Counted from the stretch's first letter, positions 8,820 through 18,065 are shown. The stretch is DNA of 64,000 nucleotides from Lichenihabitans sp033947565 (GCF_033947565.1 NZ_JARPVX010000012.1:26816-90815), one strand, 5' to 3'. Program-made: numbers and translations. The notes: generated by a model not told the origin, from the letters alone.

Positions 8820-10412
8820 ATGAGCTTTCAAGACCTCGGATTGAGCGACAAGGTTGTTCAGGCCGTCCAGGCGTCCGGTTATACGACGCCCACCCCGATC
8901 CAGCAGGAAGCCATTCCGCATGCGTTGAAGGGCCGGGACATTCTCGGCATCGCGCAGACCGGGACCGGCAAGACGGCGGCCTTCACGCTGCCGATGTTGT
9001 CCCGGCTGGAGCAGGGCCGCGCCCGGGCCCGCATGCCCCGGACGCTGATCCTCGAACCCACGCGCGAACTCGCCGCGCAGGTCGAGGAAGCTTTCAACAA
9101 ATACGGCGCCCAGCATAAGCTCAACGTGGCTCTGCTGATCGGCGGCGTCGCTTTCGGTGAGCAGGAACAGAAGATCATGCGCGGCGCCGACGTGCTGATC
9201 GCAACGCCGGGCCGCCTCATCGACTTCTTCGAGCGCGGCAAGCTGCTGCTCAACGGCATCGACATTCTGGTGATCGATGAAGCCGATCGCATGCTCGACA
9301 TGGGCTTCATCCCCGACATCGAGAAGATCTGCAAGCTGGTGCCCTTTACGCGGCAGACCTTGTTCTTCTCGGCCACCATGCCGCCCGAGATCACCCGCAT
9401 TACCGAACAGTTCCTGCAGAATCCGGTGCGGATCGAGATCGCCCGCGCGGCTTCGACCGCCCCGGCCATCACGCAGGGCCTCGTGGCTTCCGCCTCCGGG
9501 GCCGCCAAGCGGGAAACACTGCGCCGCCTGATCCGGGGCGCCGAGGGCCTGAAGAACGCCATCATCTTCTCCAACCGCAAGCGCGACGTGGCGCTGCTGG
9601 CGAAGTCGCTCGAGAAGCATGGGTTTTCGGTCGGGTCGCTGCATGGCGACATGGACCAGCGGTCCCGCATGGCGTCGCTCGACGCCTTCCGGAACGGCGA
9701 CGTGGCGCTGCTGGTGTGTTCCGATGTGGCGGCGCGTGGCCTCGACATTCCGGATGTCAGCCACGTGTTCAACTTCGACGTGCCGCACCACCCGGAGGAT
9801 TATGTCCACCGCATCGGCCGCACGGGCCGCGCCGGTCGCCTCGGAACGGCCTATTCGATCGTGACCAGCGACGACACCCGTTACATCGACGACATCGAAA
9901 AGCTGATCGAGCGCAAGATCGACTGGGAAGGCGCGACGCTGGCCGAAACGCCGGAGGGCGAGGTCGAAGCCGAGGGGCCGCCCCGCAGCCGGCGCCATCG
10001 CGACAGCGCCCGATCGGGACGCGGCGAGGGTCGGACGGCCCGAGACGGTGGCCGCGGCGAGCGTTCGGCTTCCCCGCCCCGCAAGGAGCGCGAGCGCAGC
10101 GTCGAGGCGGCGTTGCCCGAGGAGAAGGAAACCCGCAAGCCGCAGGATAGCGAGAAGCCGCAGCGCCGGGAATCCGCACGCCGCGAGGCACCCCGCCGGG
10201 ACGCACCCCGCCAGGAGGGCCCCCGCCAAGAGGCGTCACGCCAGGAAGCGCCCCGCCGTGAGGCGTCGCGGTCGGACGGCGCGCGCCACGAAGCGCCGCG
10301 CGGCCGGTCCCGCTGGCAGGATGAGGACGACGTGCCGGTGGTCGGCCTCGGCGACCATGTGCCGTCCTTCCTGTTGCGCGCCGTCAAGCTGCCGCCCCTC
10401 AAGGACAGCTGA
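8820..10412 (+). CDS. rhlE: DEAD-box RNA helicase, RhlE type
   Basis: An ATP-dependent RNA helicase for ribosome assembly or RNA decay. The core (about residues 1-370) has all the motifs: Q-motif with TPTPIQ, TGTGKT (Walker A), PTRELAAQ, DEAD (VIDEADRMLDMGF), SAT, and HRIGRTGRAG. The last 150 residues are a low-complexity tail rich in Arg, Glu and Pro, with imperfect repeats of the type RQEAPRR. Such tails bind RNA or dock on the degradosome. A perfect hairpin follows the stop. Assignment to the RhlE subgroup is by overall motif wording and tail type. Confidence 0.88.
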   Translation: MSFQDLGLSDKVVQAVQASGYTTPTPIQQEAIPHALKGRDILGIAQTGTGKTAAFTLPMLSRLEQGRARARMPRTLILEPTRELAAQVEEAFNKYGAQHKLNVALLIGGVAFGEQEQKIMRGADVLIATPGRLIDFFERGKLLLNGIDILVIDEADRMLDMGFIPDIEKICKLVPFTRQTLFFSATMPPEITRITEQFLQNPVRIEIARAASTAPAITQGLVASASGAAKRETLRRLIRGAEGLKNAIIFSNRKRDVALLAKSLEKHGFSVGSLHGDMDQRSRMASLDAFRNGDVALLVCSDVAARGLDIPDVSHVFNFDVPHHPEDYVHRIGRTGRAGRLGTAYSIVTSDDTRYIDDIEKLIERKIDWEGATLAETPEGEVEAEGPPRSRRHRDSARSGRGEGRTARDGGRGERSASPPRKERERSVEAALPEEKETRKPQDSEKPQRRESARREAPRRDAPRQEGPRQEASRQEAPRREASRSDGARHEAPRGRSRWQDEDDVPVVGLGDHVPSFLLRAVKLPPLKDS

Positions 10413-10417
10413 TACGG

Positions 10418-10445
10418 CCCGAACCGCGTCACAGCGCGGTTCGGG
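10418..10445 (+). terminator. Hairpin terminator after rhlE
   Basis: Perfect 11-bp stem (CCCGAACCGCG with CGCGGTTCGGG) around a 6-nt loop, starting 6 bp after the rhlE stop. No T run follows, so it is either a weak intrinsic terminator or a 3'-end stabilising hairpin. It also lies 84 bp downstream of the convergent lysE-family gene. Confidence 0.55.
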
Positions 10446-10528
10446 ATCAACGAAAGGGCGATGCGGTCACGGGCGCGAAGTCGATGAAACGGCTTCGTTG
10501 GCCCCGGAAGCTGTGCCCGCCTGCCCTG

Positions 10529-11143
10529 TTAGCTGGTGCGGGTCAGGGCGAGAGCCGCGCCAGCGCCGATCATCAGGCTTCCCGTGATCCGGCTGCGTAA
10601 CCGGGCGCGACGCGTCAGCCACGGCCGCAGGCGGGTGGCCAGCAGCGCCCAGCCCGTATCCACCAGGGCTGCCGTGACCAGCAGCGTCGCGATCAGGATG
10701 GCGACCTGCGGGCCGAGCGGCGCGCCGGCATTGATGAATTGCGGAAACAAGGCGCCATAAAAGAACAGCGTCTTCGGATTGGTGGCGCCCACCACAACGG
10801 CCCGGCGGAACGTCGGGCCAAGCGGCTGGTCGCCAGCCGCCACGGAGGCTAGATCAAGCGGCGGTCTGCGCCACTCGCGCAGTCCGAGGCCGACAAGATA
10901 GATCACGCCCACCCAGCGCAACAGCGTCAACCAGGCGCCGAGCTGGGCCAGCAGCGTACACAGGCCGAGGCCCGCCAGGGCGGCCTGGGTGCCATTGGCG
11001 AGGTTGGCGCCTGCCATCGTGGTCAACCCGTGCCGTAGCCCGTGGCGCACCGTATTGGCCACGAGCAGGGCGACGTTCGGCCCGGGGATCAGCATCAACA
11101 CCGTCACGGCGCCCAGGAAGGCAGACCAAAGGCGGGGGTCCAT
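10529..11143 (-). CDS. LysE/RhtB-family amino-acid exporter
   Basis: A 204-residue inner-membrane protein with about six hydrophobic segments. The N-terminal motif LIPGPNVALL followed by GLRHGLTTMAGANLANG is the LysE/RhtB family signature; the second half carries GATNPKTLFFYGALFPQF. Family members export basic amino acids, homoserine, threonine or similar metabolites by proton antiport. It lies just downstream of the Fe-S carrier gene on the same strand (24 bp apart) and could be co-transcribed. Substrate unknown. Confidence 0.88.
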   Translation of the reverse strand: MDPRLWSAFLGAVTVLMLIPGPNVALLVANTVRHGLRHGLTTMAGANLANGTQAALAGLGLCTLLAQLGAWLTLLRWVGVIYLVGLGLREWRRPPLDLASVAAGDQPLGPTFRRAVVVGATNPKTLFFYGALFPQFINAGAPLGPQVAILIATLLVTAALVDTGWALLATRLRPWLTRRARLRSRITGSLMIGAGAALALTRTS

Positions 11144-11167
11144 ACAGCCTGCCGCCTTTGGTCGAGA

Positions 11168-11554
11168 CTACGAGGCTGCGGCCGCGAAGGCTTCGGGCTG
11201 GGCCGGCGTGATGGCGACGCTTTCGCCGCAACCGCAGGCCGAGGTCTGGTTCGGGTTCTCGAAGACGAAGCCCGACGCCAGCTTGTCCCGCTTGAAATCC
11301 ATACGGGTGCCGAGAAGAAAGAGGATCGCCTTCGGGTCGATCAATACCCGGGCGCCCTTGTCCTCCACCACCTCGTCGAATTTCTCGGCGCTTTCCGCGA
11401 AATCCATCGTGTAGGACATGCCGGCGCAGCCGCCGTTCTTGATCCCCACCCGCAGGCCGAACAGTGGCCGATCGGCATCCTCGACGATCTCGCGGATGCG
11501 CTCCGCCGCCGCGTCGGTCAGCGTCATGACTTTGAAGGACGGCTTGCCGGCCAT
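11168..11554 (-). CDS. A-type iron-sulfur cluster carrier (SufA/IscA/HesB family)
   Basis: A 128-residue carrier that receives Fe-S clusters from the SUF or ISC scaffold and passes them to apoproteins. Its three ligand cysteines are present: Cys43 in NGGCAGMSY and Cys107/Cys109 in ACGCG. The start at 11552-11554 is preceded by AGGAG. The rest of a suf operon is not adjacent, so whether it should be called SufA, IscA or ErpA remains open. The C-terminus is extended by about 15 Ala/Pro-rich residues past the usual end. Confidence 0.9.
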   Translation of the reverse strand: MAGKPSFKVMTLTDAAAERIREIVEDADRPLFGLRVGIKNGGCAGMSYTMDFAESAEKFDEVVEDKGARVLIDPKAILFLLGTRMDFKRDKLASGFVFENPNQTSACGCGESVAITPAQPEAFAAAAS

Positions 11555-11792
11555 GAACAGGCTCCTGTGCGTGCCGGCGTGACGCCGACCTTTCCCAAAT
11601 GGGTGTGCGGATCCGATTGTGCCAGATCGGCGACCGTCGCGCCACCCGGGCACGCCACGGGCCGGAGGAGGTTGCATCATGGTCGCGTGATCGCCATCCT
11701 GACGGATGCGGATGGCCGCACCGGCGATCGAGGGTTTATCGAAAACCCTCACGATGCTGGCTGCTGGCAAACCCCGAGTGGCGGAGTACGTG

Positions 11793-12122
11793 ATGCAGGA
11801 GCGGTTGGCGAAATTCGGCATCGGACAGGTGGTCCGCCATCGGCGCTACCCCTTCCGCGGCGTCATCTACGATGTGGACCCCGTCTTCGCCAATACGGAA
11901 GAATGGTGGCTTGCCATCCCCGAGAACATGCGGCCCATCAAGGACCAGCCGTTCTATCATCTGTTCGCCGAGAACCACGACACCGAATACGTCGCTTACG
12001 TGTCGGAACAGAACCTGCTGCCCGACGCCTCGGCGGAGCCGCTGCGCCATCCGCAGATCGGCGAAATGTTCGAGCGACGGGACGACGGGTCTTACCAGGT
12101 CAAGGCCGCACAGGGCCATTAA
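11793..12122 (+). CDS. hspQ: Heat shock protein HspQ (YccV family)
   Basis: A 109-residue protein of the HspQ family, known in enterobacteria as a heat-induced, Lon-linked specificity factor. The conserved core KFGIGQVVRHRRYPFRGV, DVDPVFANTEEWW and DQPFYHLFAEN is complete. The ATG at 11793 is chosen because GGAG lies seven bases upstream and it gives the usual family length; a longer frame starting at 11706 adds residues not typical of the family. It diverges from the Fe-S carrier gene and is followed by a bidirectional hairpin. Confidence 0.9.
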   Translation: MQERLAKFGIGQVVRHRRYPFRGVIYDVDPVFANTEEWWLAIPENMRPIKDQPFYHLFAENHDTEYVAYVSEQNLLPDASAEPLRHPQIGEMFERRDDGSYQVKAAQGH

Positions 12123-12126
12123 GGGT

Positions 12127-12151
12127 GGTGGGCGGCCTGTAGCCGCCCACC
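12127..12151. terminator. Bidirectional hairpin between hspQ and the IalB-family gene
   Basis: Perfect 10-bp stem (GGTGGGCGGC with GCCGCCCACC) around a CTGTA loop, filling the 35-bp gap between two convergent stop codons. Placement points to shared transcription termination; neither side has a clear T run. Confidence 0.6.
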
Positions 12152-12157
12152 CAATCC

Positions 12158-12898
12158 TTACTTCGCGGCCGGGGCGGCGGCGGCAGGTGCGGCCGGGGTC
12201 GCGGGCTTGGCGGCGCCGCTCTGCTCGAGCTGCTGGCGCTGCGCCTGGGCCTTGGCCTCCAGCTGCTTCTGCAGGTCCTGCTGCATCTGCTCCTGCTTGG
12301 CCTGCAGCACCTTCGGGTCGATCGCGGCGCCGTCGAAGGCCTTGCCGAAGCCGGCGAGCGGCATCGTGAAGGTCACTTCGTTGTTGGCCGAATTCTTGAA
12401 CGCGACGTTCAGCGTGGTGCCCTTCTTCAGCGCGTCGACCTGCGGGCCCTTGATGCGGGTTTCCGCGAAGCAGCCGTTCGGCATGCAGATCTCGAACTGG
12501 CCGTCGACCTGGGCGCCCTTGTCGACCGAATACCGGAAGCCGGGCTTGATCAGCAGCCCGACCGGCGTCAGCAGGCGGAACACGCGGCTGTCGTCGCCCG
12601 TCACGTCGTAAACCGCGAGCGCGATGGCGGGCGGCTGGTCGGCCGCGGTGGAGAAGTCGCGCGTCGTGTAGCAGATCTTCTTGCCGTTGCCGGAATCCTG
12701 ACCGCACACCTTCACCCAGTCGGAGCCGGTGGAGATGAGGTCGAGCTTGACCGGGCCTTGCGGCTGCTGGCCGGCCGCAGGGGCCGGGGCTGCCGCGGCC
12801 GGCGCGGCGGCGGGCTTCGATTGGGCAAAGGCCTGGCCGGTGAGGCCGGCAAGCCCCGCGAGGGCCGTGACGGCCAAGCAGGTTGAACGAAACTGCAT
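12158..12898 (-). CDS. Invasion-associated locus B (IalB) family secreted protein
   Basis: A 246-residue exported protein. A signal peptide (cleavage after AFA near residue 25) is followed by an Ala/Pro linker, an IalB-type beta domain (SDWVKVCGQDSGNGKKICYTTRDF, four cysteines in two likely disulfides) and a Gln/Ala-rich coiled-coil tail (residues about 195-246) ending in Ala/Pro repeats. IalB was named for its role in red-cell invasion by Bartonella, but the family is widespread in free-living Hyphomicrobiales, where its job is unclear. The glutamine-rich coiled-coil tail is longer than the core family needs. Confidence 0.85.
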   Translation of the reverse strand: MQFRSTCLAVTALAGLAGLTGQAFAQSKPAAAPAAAAPAPAAGQQPQGPVKLDLISTGSDWVKVCGQDSGNGKKICYTTRDFSTAADQPPAIALAVYDVTGDDSRVFRLLTPVGLLIKPGFRYSVDKGAQVDGQFEICMPNGCFAETRIKGPQVDALKKGTTLNVAFKNSANNEVTFTMPLAGFGKAFDGAAIDPKVLQAKQEQMQQDLQKQLEAKAQAQRQQLEQSGAAKPATPAAPAAAAPAAK

Positions 12899-13102
12899 CC
12901 CTGATCCTTCTCAAAAAACCTTGGTGGTCCGGCGCCGGATGGTCGGAGCCGACCACGTCGAGACGTGTGTCGTGCCGTCCGTCCCGGGGAATCGCGTGCT
13001 CTTCATCCGCCAATGAGGCGATAAGGTGACGGCTGTCTTAGCGGGTCGGGCGGGGCGTGGCCAGAGCCCGCAAATCCCTTGCACGACCGGGTCGCGCAGG
13101 CC

Positions 13103-14911
13103 ATGAGGCGGGGCATGGTGATGCTTCGCGGTCTTTTGGGAATCGGGGTGATCGCGACCGGGCTCGCGGGCCGCGCCATGGCCGATGAAGCGATCGCGTC
13201 GCATGGCACGCCGGCCCTGATGGCCCCCTTCGCGGCGCTCCCGTTCGTCGATCCGGCGGCCCCCAAGGGTGGTCGCGTGTCGCTCTGCTTCCTGGGGACG
13301 TTCGACAGCCTGAATCCCTTCAACCTGAAGGCGGGCTCCACCGCCCAGGGCATGGTGACCAACGTTTACGAGAGCTTGATGACGCGCTCGCCCGACGAGC
13401 CGTTCACGCTCTACGGCCTGATCGCCCGATCGCTCGACACCGACGAGGCCCGTTCGTTCGTCACCTTCCACCTCGATCCGTCGGCACATTTTTCGGACGG
13501 CACGCCGATCCGGGCCGAGGACGTGCTGTTCAGCTTCGACCTGTTGAAGCGGCATGGGCGGCCGCAGCAACGCGCCGCCTTCGGGCTTGTTCACACCGTT
13601 TCGGCACCCGACCCCCTCACGGTGCGGTTCGACCTCACGGGCCTCGACGACCGCGAGATGCCGTTGACGCTCGGGTTGATGCCGGTGTTGTCGAAGCAGC
13701 ACACCGATGCCGGGCATTTCGATAACGCCACGCTGGTGCCACCGGTGTCGAGCGGCCCCTACCGGATCACCGCGGTCGATCCGGGCCAGAAGCTGACGCT
13801 GACGCGCGACCCGCATTATTGGGCCAAGGACCTGCCGGTGCGGCGCGGCTTCTTCAATTTCGACACGGTCGCGCTGACCTATTACCGCGACGCCAACGGC
13901 CTGTTCGAAGCCTTCAAGGCCGGCCTTTGCGATTATCGCATCGAGACCGAGCCGACCCGCTGGCTGACCGGCTACGACATTCCGGCGGTGCGCGACGGTC
14001 GCATCACCAAGCAGGCGATCCCATCCGGCCTGCCGAAGGGCATGGAGGGCATCGCCTTCAACACGCGCCGGGCGCCGCTCGACGACATCCGGGTCCGGGA
14101 AGCGCTCGGCCAGATGTTCGATTTCGAGTGGCTCGACCAGAACCTGTTCGGCGGCCTTTACACCCGCACCGGCAGCTTCTTCGCCGATAGCGAACTGTCG
14201 TCGGCCGGGCGCCCCGCCGACGGCCGCGAGCGGGCCCTGCTGGCGCCCTTCCCGGATGCCGTGCGACCCGACATCATGGCCGGCACCTGGACGCCGCCGC
14301 GCTCCGATGGCTCCGGCCGCGACCGGCACCAGGCCGAGGCGGCCCTGACCCTGCTGGGAAAGGCCGGCTACCGGCTCAATGGCTCGACGCTGGTCGATGC
14401 CAAAGGAACTCCGCTCGCCCTCGAGATCATGGCGGCCGACCGGCATCAGGAGCGGCTGGCCCTGATCTACGCCGACAGCTTGCGCCGCATCGGCGTGACG
14501 CTCACGGTGCGCACCGTCGACGAGGTGCAATATCAGCGGCGACGGCAAAGCTTCGAGTTCGACCTGATGTTCGGCACCTGGACGGCGTCGCCGTCGCCCG
14601 GCATGGAACAGCGCTCGCGCTGGTCTTCGGCAAGCGCCGACCAGCCGGCCTCCTACAACCTCGCCGGTGCCCGCTCACCCGCCCTCGATGCCCTGATCGC
14701 CGCCATGCTGGCGGCCCGTACCCATGAGGATTTCGTGGCCGCTGTGCGGGCCTATGATCGGGTTTTGTTGTCGGGCTTCTATATCGTGCCGCTGTACCAC
14801 ACGAAGGAGCAATGGATCGCCTATTGGTCGCGGCTCGGCCATCCTGAGCGCTTCCCGCTGTTCGGGGTCTCCAATGTGACGCCGAGCGAAACCTGGTGGC
14901 GCCAGCCATGA
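13103..14911 (+). CDS. Peptide/nickel-type (family 5) ABC transporter substrate-binding protein, YejA-like
   Basis: A roughly 600-residue periplasmic binding protein. The N-terminus has a signal peptide ending AGRAMA before DEAIASHG; the body shows family-5 features (FDSLNPFNLKAG, HFSDGTPIRAEDVLFSF, ending with SGFYIVPLYHTKEQW). The wording is closest to YejA-type oligopeptide or murein-peptide binders. Starts at 13103, 13115 or 13121 are possible; GAGG lies well placed for 13115. No permease or ATPase gene is adjacent, so it works with a transporter encoded elsewhere. Its stop overlaps the start of the next gene by ATGA. Confidence 0.85.
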   Translation: MRRGMVMLRGLLGIGVIATGLAGRAMADEAIASHGTPALMAPFAALPFVDPAAPKGGRVSLCFLGTFDSLNPFNLKAGSTAQGMVTNVYESLMTRSPDEPFTLYGLIARSLDTDEARSFVTFHLDPSAHFSDGTPIRAEDVLFSFDLLKRHGRPQQRAAFGLVHTVSAPDPLTVRFDLTGLDDREMPLTLGLMPVLSKQHTDAGHFDNATLVPPVSSGPYRITAVDPGQKLTLTRDPHYWAKDLPVRRGFFNFDTVALTYYRDANGLFEAFKAGLCDYRIETEPTRWLTGYDIPAVRDGRITKQAIPSGLPKGMEGIAFNTRRAPLDDIRVREALGQMFDFEWLDQNLFGGLYTRTGSFFADSELSSAGRPADGRERALLAPFPDAVRPDIMAGTWTPPRSDGSGRDRHQAEAALTLLGKAGYRLNGSTLVDAKGTPLALEIMAADRHQERLALIYADSLRRIGVTLTVRTVDEVQYQRRRQSFEFDLMFGTWTASPSPGMEQRSRWSSASADQPASYNLAGARSPALDALIAAMLAARTHEDFVAAVRAYDRVLLSGFYIVPLYHTKEQWIAYWSRLGHPERFPLFGVSNVTPSETWWRQP

Positions 14912-15591
14912 CCGAACCAGACCCTTCCCCGGCCCGCGCGGCACTCGACGGCGGCATCGTGACGATCGACGTCGTGTCGGACGTGGTCTGCCCCTGGTGC
15001 TATCTCGGCAAGCGTCGGCTAGAGGCTGCGGTGGCCATGGCCGACGGCCCGGTCGCCATTCACTGGCGGCCCTTCCAGCTTGATCCGACCGTGCCGCCGA
15101 CAGGGCTCGAGCGGCAGGCCTATCTGCAGAACAAACTGGGCGACCAAGTCAAAATCGACGCGATCCACGATCGCCTGACCGAGACCGGCGCCGCCGTCGG
15201 CATCCCCTTCGCGTTCGATCGTATCAGCCGCGCGCCCAACACGCTCGATGCCCACCGCCTGATCCGCTGGGCCGCCACGACCGGCCGGCAGGAGGCCGTG
15301 GTGGAGGCCCTGTTCTCGGCCTACTTCATCGAAGGCCAGGACATCGGCGACCGGAAGATCCTTGTGGGCCTGGCCGGCACTGCGGGCCTCGATGCGACCC
15401 TTGTGCATCGCCTGTTGATGAGCGGGACCGACGAGGCCGATACCCGGGCCGAGATCGCCAGCGCGGTGCGACTCGGTGTCAGCGGCGTGCCGTTCTTCAT
15501 CTTTGCCGGGAAATATGCCGTACCGGGCGCTCAGGACGCCTCCGTGTTGGCCGGAGCCATCGCCAAGGCGAGAACCGAATCGCTCGCCTAG
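14908..15591 (+). CDS. DsbA-family oxidoreductase, FrnE-like
   Basis: A 227-residue thioredoxin-fold protein of the FrnE/2-hydroxychromene-2-carboxylate-isomerase-like group. The redox motif is CPWC at residues 28-31, and the cis-Pro region reads GVSGVPFFIF. No signal peptide is present, so it should be cytoplasmic, unlike classical DsbA. FrnE-type proteins act as disulfide isomerases in oxidative stress. The ATG at 14908 overlaps the stop of the binding-protein gene, indicating coupling, although a functional link is not obvious. Confidence 0.9.
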   Translation: MTEPDPSPARAALDGGIVTIDVVSDVVCPWCYLGKRRLEAAVAMADGPVAIHWRPFQLDPTVPPTGLERQAYLQNKLGDQVKIDAIHDRLTETGAAVGIPFAFDRISRAPNTLDAHRLIRWAATTGRQEAVVEALFSAYFIEGQDIGDRKILVGLAGTAGLDATLVHRLLMSGTDEADTRAEIASAVRLGVSGVPFFIFAGKYAVPGAQDASVLAGAIAKARTESLA

Positions 15592-15720
15592 ACTAAGCTG
15601 AGCCCAGCCAAGGCCATCATGGGCACACGAGGTCGATACGGTGTCGCAAGGCGCTTGGCTGAAGGTATTTCAGCGGGCAGCGGCATTGCAAAAGTGAAGA
15701 GCCAGGGCTTAACACACAAG

Positions 15721-15747
15721 CAACAAACGCCGCGAACTAGTAGCGGC
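15721..15747 (-). terminator. Possible terminator of tRNA-Ala
   Basis: Read on the minus strand, a short 5-bp GC stem (GCCGC/GCGGC) is followed by a T-rich tail (GTTTGTTGCTT), 24 bp past the CCA end. The stem is short, so this is tentative. I see no gene in the 15592-15770 gap. Confidence 0.35.
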
Positions 15748-15770
15748 TAACTATCAGAAGAGCTGATGAT

Positions 15771-15846
<76 letters not shown>

Positions 15847-15920
15847 ACTGTCTTGACGCAATGATCGTTGGGACGATCTGCGATGCGGCGGGCGTCTCGA
15901 TGACGGCCGGCGATGGCGGG

Positions 15921-15949
15921 TGTATAGCGGGAGGCTGGGTGAAGCTCAA
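15921..15949 (-). promoter_or_regulatory. Sigma-70 promoter for tRNA-Ala
   Basis: On the minus strand TTGAGC (15944-15949), a 17-bp spacer and TATACA (15921-15926) form a near-consensus promoter. The expected start point near 15914 leaves a leader of about 68 nt before the mature tRNA 5' end. No other minus-strand gene lies between. Confidence 0.6.
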
Positions 15950-15994
15950 GCCCCAAAATCGATTTGGCGGTTGGAACCCCACATTGGTCGGCGA

Positions 15995-17316
15995 TCAAAC
16001 ATCCTGAAGGTGGGCAGCCCGGCGCGGCAGAAAGGCATAGGCGGTCGCGAAGGCAACGCCGCAGAGCACAGTCGCATAGCCGAAGAACCAGGACTCGTGG
16101 CCGGCGCCCTTGAACGGCAGCGCCACATATTCGGCGGTGCCGCCGAACAGCGCGTTGGCCACCGCATAGGACAGGCCCACGCCGAGGGCGCGGAGCTCGG
16201 GTGGAAACATCTCGGCTTTCACGATGCCGGCAATCGCCGTGTAGAACGACACGATGCAGAGCGCCGCCGTGACGAGCCCATAGGCGAACACGGCTGCGTC
16301 ACATGGCCGATCACCAGCATCAGCGGGATCGTTCCCAAGGTCGACAACGCGCCGAAGGTCAGCATCGAAGCGCGCCGACCGATACGGTCGGACAGCAGGC
16401 CGAAGGCGGGCTGCAGCAGCATGTAGGTGAACAACACCGCCGTCATGACCCAGTTGGCGGTGCGATCGTTCATCCCGGCCGTGTTGACCAGATATTTCTG
16501 CATGTAGGTGGTGAAAACGTAGAAGCTGAGCGAGCCACCGGCCGTGTAGCCCAGCACGACCAGGAAGGGTTTGCGATGATATCGGAACAGGGCTCGGACC
16601 GACCCCGCCTCCCGGCTGTCTCGCCCGGTCTCGGTCAGGGTTTCCGGCAGGGCGCGTCGCAAGACGAACACCACGAGGGCACCCACAGCCCCGAGCGCGA
16701 AGGGGATGCGCCAACCCCATTGCTGCAAGGCCGCGTCCGACAGGCCTTGCTGGAGCCCCACCACCACGAGAGAGGCCAGCAACTGGCCGCCGATCAGCGT
16801 CACGTATTGGAACGAGCTATAGAATCCGCGCCGGCCAGGCAGCGCCACCTCGCTCATGTAGGTGGCCGCCGTACCGTATTCGCCGCCGACCGACAGTCCC
16901 TGCAGCAGGCGCGCAAGCAACAGCAACACCGGCGCCGCCATACCGATCTGCTGGTAGGTGGGCAGCACCGCCACGGCCAACGACCCGCCGCACATCAACA
17001 ACACCGACACCATCATGGAGGTACGCCGGCCGTACCGGTCAGCCAAGCTGCCGAACAGCCAACCACCCACGGGACGCATGAAGAAGCCGACCGCGAAGAT
17101 GCCCGAGGTGTAGAGTAGCCGGGTCGTCGCATCGCCGCCTGGCACGAAGGCTGCCGCGAAATACAATTGGGTGAAGGCGTAGGCGTAGAAGTCGTACCAC
17201 TCGATGAGATTGCCGGCGGAACTGCCCAGAACCGCACCGACGCGTCGTCGTTGGGACGCTCCGGCCATCGGATCGGCCACGCTGGCGTCTTGCAAACCCA
17301 TGTCGCCAGCCGTCAC
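15995..17316 (-). pseudogene. MHS-family MFS transporter (KgtP-like), interrupted by a frameshift
   Basis: A metabolite:proton symporter of the MFS, closest in wording to alpha-ketoglutarate permease. The N-terminal part (17316 to about 16290) has GNLIEWYDFYAYA, RPVGGWLFGSLADRYGRR and the repeat motif SDRIGRRASML. The C-terminal part continues in another frame with FAYGLVTAAL, IVSFYTAIAGIVKAEMFPPELRALGVG and GGTAEYVAL, ending at 15995. One missing base near 16289-16290 accounts for the break: adding a G to the coding strand restores VTQPW-FAYGLV. The rest is well conserved, so this is either a very recent mutation or a sequencing error. Confidence 0.8.
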
Positions 17317-17402
17317 GTTGTCGAGAGGCGGGTAACCGAATGCCAGCGTGGCGATTGAAGTCGTGCACGCGGCGCACGATGTGCTGCCATTGGAGTACGA
17401 GC

Positions 17403-17906
17403 ATGGGCCTGTTCACCAAGGACATCAAGACGCTGAACGACCTCTTCGTCCATCAGCTGAAGGACATCTATTACGCCGAAAATCGCATCGCCAAGGCGCT
17501 GCCCCAGATGATCAAGAAGGCGACGAATGCTGCGCTGAAGGAAGGGTTCGAGCTGCACCTGACCCAGACCGAAACGCATATCAAGAACGTCGAAGAGGTG
17601 TTCCGCATGCATGGCGTCGCGGTCGAGGCCGTGACCTGTCCGGCGATCGACGGCATCATCAAGGAAGCCGAAGAGGTGGCTGGCGAGGTGGCCGATAAGC
17701 AGGTGCTGGATGCGGCGCTGATCGCGGCCGCCCAGGCGGTCGAGCATTACGAGATGACGCGCTACGGCACGCTCGTCGCCTGGGCCAAGAGGCTTGGTCG
17801 CGCCGATTGTGCTGCCGTGCTCGAGAAGAACCTGAAGGACGAGAAGGATGCGGACGCCAAGCTGACCGCCCTGGCTGACGCGGAGGTCAATCGCCTCGCC
17901 GCCTGA
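17403..17906 (+). CDS. YciE/YciF-like ferritin-fold protein (DUF892)
   Basis: A 167-residue four-helix-bundle protein of the DUF892 family: LNDLFVHQLKDIYYAE at the N-terminus, HLTQTETHIKNVEEVF in the second helix, and VEHYEMTRYGTLVAWA in the third. The Glu/His residues in these helices match the di-iron ferritin-like pattern. Members are induced by osmotic and general stress; their reaction is unknown. GGAG stands seven bases before the ATG. It converges on the ribosomal operon and shares the terminator at 17997-18034. Confidence 0.9.
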   Translation: MGLFTKDIKTLNDLFVHQLKDIYYAENRIAKALPQMIKKATNAALKEGFELHLTQTETHIKNVEEVFRMHGVAVEAVTCPAIDGIIKEAEEVAGEVADKQVLDAALIAAAQAVEHYEMTRYGTLVAWAKRLGRADCAAVLEKNLKDEKDADAKLTALADAEVNRLAA

Positions 17907-17996
17907 TCGCTGACAGTCGCAAAACGACGGGCGGTCCTCGATCGGCCGCCCCACTCCTGACACCCACGCAGGACAGCGCCCTAAGACACCTGACAC

Positions 17997-18034
17997 AAAA
18001 AAGGGAGCTCAGGCTACGGCCTGAACTCCCTTTT
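17997..18034 (-). terminator. Rho-independent terminator of the ribosomal operon (after rplR)
   Basis: A textbook intrinsic terminator for minus-strand transcripts: 12-bp stem (18019-18030 with 18003-18014, one G-U pair in RNA), 4-nt loop, then six U residues. It begins 35 bp past the rplR stop codon. The other strand has four T residues after the stem, so it can also end transcription of the convergent yciF-like gene. Its position marks rplR as the last gene of this operon. Confidence 0.9.
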
Positions 18035-18065
18035 GGTATTGTAGCGCCCCGAAGAAAACGTGGCG

